Origin: Epiperipatus broadwayi
Lineage: Eukaryota; Onychophora; Udeonychophora; Euonychophora; Peripatidae
Direction: 5' to 3'
DNA length: 64,000 nucleotides
Assembly: GCA_028023455.1 (NCBI GenBank)
Contig: JAQFVV010000253.1
Location: 1,428,045 to 1,492,044, forward strand
Shown here: positions 27,601 through 33,600 of the stretch, piece by piece
How positions within the stretch are numbered: position 1 is the first letter of the stretch
Layout: each line of letters begins with the position of its first letter
Notes under the pieces: generated by a model
The model's database searches: none
The model's input: the letters and a program-made list of their open reading frames with translations, nothing else
What the model was told of the DNA's origin: nothing
Program-made: the position numbers and the translations under genes

Positions 27601-30600
27601 TATTTAATAAGATGGGTAGGATGACAACCTTGGCACTAACATGGGCTTGAACGTTCCATCATCAGATTTTCAATGTAATGGATGGCTGAAGAATTGTAAG
27701 TGGTTTGAAGCCTGTCCATTAAAGTATGAAGATTAGCTATCTTAATATAAAGCTGAGTACTGATTGTATATATATGTGGAGATAGTAATCTGGACCAACT
27801 GATGATTGCTGGTATAGCATGAAATACCCATATTGGTGATTATTTATCTTTTCAACATGTGTATGATCAGGTGAGTCAGCAATATGAGATGGCATGGAGA
27901 GCTGAGGGTCATGTGAAAGTCTGAGTTTGAATCCCTTATATATTAATATAGTCTTGTATTTTCTGTCTTTTAAATAAGCGCTAATTTTTCATTTCAGCCG
28001 GAGTTATTCAAAATATGATTCAGAAGTGTTCCACATTAAATGTACTGTTCTCTTTTATTCACAAGGCATGGTAAAATCTTGGGATTTGAATGAAGTTATA
28101 TTTCCTTCTAATCAATAGAAAAAGAATTGATTTTTATATCAAAACTTAATTTCTTTCTTTGAACCTGTTTTACTTTTTTTTTGTTTGTTGAAATTAATAA
28201 TAGATTGTTCAGCTCAAATTCTCGAATTTAAAAACAATAAGAAAAAATGGTTGTACTTATTAAAAGTTCTTTTTGGATGTCCATTGGGCATTTTGTAAGC
28301 TGTTTATCTAGCCATTGGTCAATAAATATGATTGTTCTGATGTAGTTTGCTAATAAAATTAATCTGGGCGCTTTTTCTTTCATGGTAGTTGTGGGGAAGA
28401 AGCAATTGGTGAGAGAGAAAATTGTGTTTTATTTCTTCCCATTTGTATAAAGTTGACAGTAAGATTCTTGTTGTGCGTAACTGTAGAAATACAATACAAG
28501 TATATAACATGGATCTAATGTTTTCTTGATGCTGTTGGATTTTTTTATCCAATAGATTAATCAGCATGAGAGGCAAGTCTTCATTTAGTTTTTGTATTAA
28601 CAGTGATTCCATTCCATTTTGGAGATAAAGTAAACTTTGCTCTATTTTTATTTATATTTGTTCATCCAGCTGTGAGATTATGGCTGCCACATGATATAGT
28701 ATATTATATTCTTTTGATGCATCTAGCTTTTGTTAACAGTTCCTGTTTGTTTTTAATTACTTTCAGTAATTTTAGGTCATTATCATCTACTTGTGTTAGT
28801 TCAACAATTCACTTACTATTTGTTCTTTTATTTGAACGTGTTTATGTTTATTTTGTACATTTCCTCTAATAGTATTTGTCAGATTCATTTAAAGGTTCAT
28901 ATATTTTTGGTTCATTCTCTGATTTTAAAAGCAATTGAGCCTGTTCATTGTCCATGATTTGGTCTTTGTTTTTTCAAGTTGTACTTGCTTATTTTCTATC
29001 TCTTTCTCTATTTGCTCATCTATTTGTTTTGAATTATCTAGTTTAACTCTTTAAATGTTTTGCAAAAATTATTCATTGGTTTTTACCTCTTCAATTCCAA
29101 CTGTTTTTGATTATCTTCAAACCTCAATTCCATCTGTTTTAGATTATCTTCAAACCTCAATTCCATATGCTGTACCATCTCTATATAATAGGCACACTAG
29201 CACATTTCATAATTTTACATTTTCTCTATTTATTTATTTAAATAAATTACATGGGCAGCCACCTGGCTTTAAACATCAAGAAATAAACTAACACATATAT
29301 ATGTAAAACAGTATTTTATTCAATATAATAATATAACCATTACACAGCCCCATTTGGAAGGCCAGGTTAAATCGCAAAGAACATAAGTTACTTCCGATGA
29401 ATTGTGACAGTAGACCACACAATCTTACATAAACAAAGTAACAAATGATGTAATAATTTATTTGCAAGTATACTTATTCATTGATGTACAATTTATTTTC
29501 TTTGATAAAATTAATAAATTATATAACAGTAATTTATTTACAAAGAATAATCATTAATTTATGTGCAGTTTATTTCTTTAACAAAATCCTTTAATCTTTA
29601 TACATCATAGTATCAATATATTCATAGATAACGTCACATTTGCCATATTTTTAACCTCGTCTTCTATAAACTTAAATATAGTTCTCCGCATGTAAGAATT
29701 TATAAAATAATATTTTTCTTTGATTCACATGTTTCCTATACTTACACATGCATATGTTCTCTATGAGATACACATCAATGCTATCTTTATTACAATAATC
29801 ATAAGGAATAGTCTTTTTAAATCCTATTCCTAAACATAATCACTTATATATAAAGGGGTACAGTCCAAACTCTAACTGAATAAACCTTCTGTATAATAAT
29901 TATAAGAAGCGGCCTTTTGTCTTAAACCTAATTTAATACAACTACAATTAATACAGGGATGGAGTTTGATCCCTAACTCATTAAACTGATAAAAATGTAT
30001 TCTCCCACATGGATATGAACGTATGTAAATTATTAAACATTGAACAAACAACTGTGCATATAAATTCATCACCATAAAATCCAATTTTCAATAATCAAAT
30101 ATAAGTTTAACTATGAACGAAATGAGACTAATGGAAATAATTTCATCGTTAATTACAGTTATTTGGGACTTAGGCGATTAATATTTTGTGTATTACATTT
30201 ACATGATTACCATAATGTTTTTTTTTTTTTTGACTTTCTTCTCATTAATAACTTATATAAAATTCAAAAGCTTAGCATACAAATGTGATATATACTAATT
30301 ATTTTTTTTCTTTAAAAAAGGATTTTAACAAATAAAGGGAAGTTATTACAAATTCACTTCAATTTTTTTTTTTAATTGACAGTTTCTCTTAAAATAATAC
30401 CCAGATCATAAGCCTTGTTTACAAATCCAAATTTTTTAATATAAAATTTAAATCACTCTTTAAATAAGACACAGGAAAACAAAATAATTGTCAATTACAT
30501 CTTTTCTGACAAAAATTAAAAGTCCGTTTACGGTGATATTTAATATAGTGTTGTAATTTCTGTCTTTTAAATAAGCGCAAATTCTTCATTTCATCCAGAC

Positions 30601-33600
30601 TTATTCAAAATATGATTCAAAAGTGTTCCTGATTAGATATAGGTAACTGTTAGTGTTTTACCTTTTTATTCAAAAGCAATAGTCAATCCTGGGGTTTGAA
30701 CGAAGTAATATTCCCTTCTGATTAAAAGAAAAGAAAAAACTGATTTTTATATCCAAAACTTAATTTTTTTCATAAACCTCATTTTAGTTTTTTTTTTTAA
30801 CCCTAATTTGCATGTTATTTTGCTTAGAAGGGCAAAAAAAATTTTTTTTTTTTTTTACTAATTGAACTGAATAATATAGATTGTTCATTTCAAATTCTCG
30901 ATCTTAAAAATGATTGTACTTACTAAAAGTTCTTTTTGGATGTCCATTGGGTATTTTATAAGCTAGTTATTCAGCCATTCTGTAGTTTGATATAAAGTCT
31001 ATTTGGGGGCTTTTTCTTTCATGGCAGCTGTGGAGAAAAAGCAATTGGTGTGGGAGAAAATTGTATTTTATTTCTTCCCAGCTATAAGTAAAGTAGAGAA
31101 CCAGTAAAATTCTTGTTGTGCATGACTATATAAATACCACACATCCATATAAATACAGAGTTAATGTTGATTGATGTTGTTGGATTTTTTTATCCACTAG
31201 ATTAATCAGCATGAAAGATAAGTCTTCATTTAGTTTTTGTGTTAACAGTCATTCCATTTCATTTTGGGGATAGAGTAAACTTTACTCTATTTTATTTATA
31301 CTGCTGCGAGCTATATATATAGGTGGCGCTTGATATAGTGCATTACTTTCTTTTTAATCCATCTGTTACTATGTAAATTTTTTTCAATAAAAACATAAAA
31401 AATTCTATAAACAACTTTCATTTCTAACTATAATTAAGCTTTGAAAACTCGAAGGAAAATTCTGAAGATTCTTTAATATTTTGTCATATATATGTATATT
31501 TCACACTAGAAATGTATCAGTAACAGATGTTTTTACTATATACATTTTAAGAAGTTTAAAGCAAAGACATTAATAGTATTTATATTCCAATTTCATAATA
31601 TTAATTAATTTTTAAAAAAATTTTTATTAAAAATTTAATAAATGATTATATTATTTTTAGCAAACTTTACTGCAGCATTTGGTAAAACGTATGACTCGAT
31701 TCTTTGTACATACTAATGTTGAACAAACATTGAAAGAATTGAAATCGGCATTAGATAAATTAGGTTGTTCATGGCAGAAAAATTCTCTTGGTGAGGTAAG
31801 ATGTTTATTCATTCTTTTATTTTCTGTGGTAATTTATTTTTCAGATTGGGTAGTCTGAGTTCAAATCCCTTCTGATTACATTAAGTTCAGTTTAGATAAT
31901 ATACTTGTATTTAAATATTTTCATTATTGTTTTTATATAGTCATATGTGCATTATTACTATTAATAATTGTTAAAATAGTGTATCAATATATGTTATAAT
32001 CATGTTTTTAATAATTTTATCTTCCCAAAATGTAATAAATTCGCCTATTTATTTACTATTTTAAAAAGTATTAGCAGGCTCTTCTATAAGCCACACACCA
32101 TCCACCTAGTTGCCCAATTACTCACCCACTCAAACCTCATCTTTTATATATTTTATTTGCATAGTGTTTTGAGTATATCACCTTTGATAATCATAAATTT
32201 TTACAAATGAGAACATTAGTTTTTCTTTGGGAGGACTTTTATAGAATCTAGGCAATTCTTTTAGCAATTTCACCAAATATTTTATTAATGAAGTTTAAAG
32301 CCAGCAATTAAAATATTGATTTGTGAAGTTTGATATATTTTATTTCAACTTTTCACTATACTATATTTTTCTACTTCTTCTTTTCCTACGTATTAATTTC
32401 TATTTTAACATATCATACCATTTACACCTTCTTAGACACTTTATCAATACTTTTATTTGTATTACACTAACAGTTTCGACTGTCCTGCAGTCATCATCAG
32501 AGCTACTATATTTAAATATATAATTATACAATTATTACACTTATCCACATATTGATATACATAATTAATACACAATATGAACAAAAATAATTATACATTT
32601 TAATATGATCCTTATAAATAATCATTTCCCATTTTATTATCTTATCTTCTAAATAATTTTATCAATGTTTTATATTAATTTATTTTATATCACTTTATTT
32701 TATTTTTTAAATATTATTTAATATAATAATTATAACTTTAACATTTATTTTACTATTTAATGCATATTATTATCATTTTTCTTATATTATAAAATCAACT
32801 TCTAATCTTGTCTTATTTTTATTAAATATTTTTATCAATTAACTTTACCCACATTACAAATTATTTTTTATTACAAAAAAATTACTTACTTCTTGTTGAG
32901 TCTATTACCAAAACCCAACTGACAAAAAAATTTAAAATTTGTATTTGTTTAACCCTCCCTCTATTGTCATTTTCTTTAACTTTTTTCTTTTAACCTTTTC
33001 AAATTCTAATTATTATTAACAATTGTTTATAAAATTATTGTTCTTACCCCAAAATCTCTACTAAGACTTGGTTTTATACTCTTAATCAAGATTGCTTCCT
33101 TAATTTTCCTATCCCTACTATTATTTGTGTAATTAATCTTTTTTATACAATCTTTTTCAAACCTATGACCTGTTTCTAATGAATGCAAATAAATAGGTGA
33201 TCTCTTATCATATTTATGTTGAATTAATCTGGTATAAATTGAGTTCTTTGTTTCTCCCACGTAATTAGTTTTTATATTTTTACTTTTACATGATTTGCAT
33301 TCAATTTTATATACGCCATTTATGTTTTTTCTACTTTTCTTACATACTTATTATCTAATATATTAAATATATTCTTTCTTCTTTTATTCACTATCTTAAA
33401 TTTTATAACATTATTAAACTTTTTGTTAATTCTAATAATTATTCTATTCATACTTTTTACAATACTGATTGACCTTTGGTAAACATGGGTGTGATAAGAA
33501 TCTCGGCCTTAGGGTGGCCTTTGAGCATTCCATCATCAGATTTTCAATTGGATGGACTGTTGAACAATTGGAGTGTGGAGTAGATTGAAGCCTGTCCATT

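Larger units (their letters stand above)
25995..28735. repeat. 2.1-kb repeat unit, copy 1, with two inserts
   Basis: This unit matches 29213-31372 in the same direction along its whole length, from TTTTCTCTATTTATT through AATAATTGTCA, CTTTTAAATAAGCGC and TTTTTCTTTCATGG to the end near CATCTAGC. Removing inserts at 26277-26608 and 27610-27942 leaves about 2.06 kb, close to the 2.16 kb of copy 2. On the minus strand an open stretch (28319-28612) reads [20 protein letters not shown], and the same wording is recognisable in copy 2, so the unit once coded protein. The family is not recognised. Confidence 0.65.
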
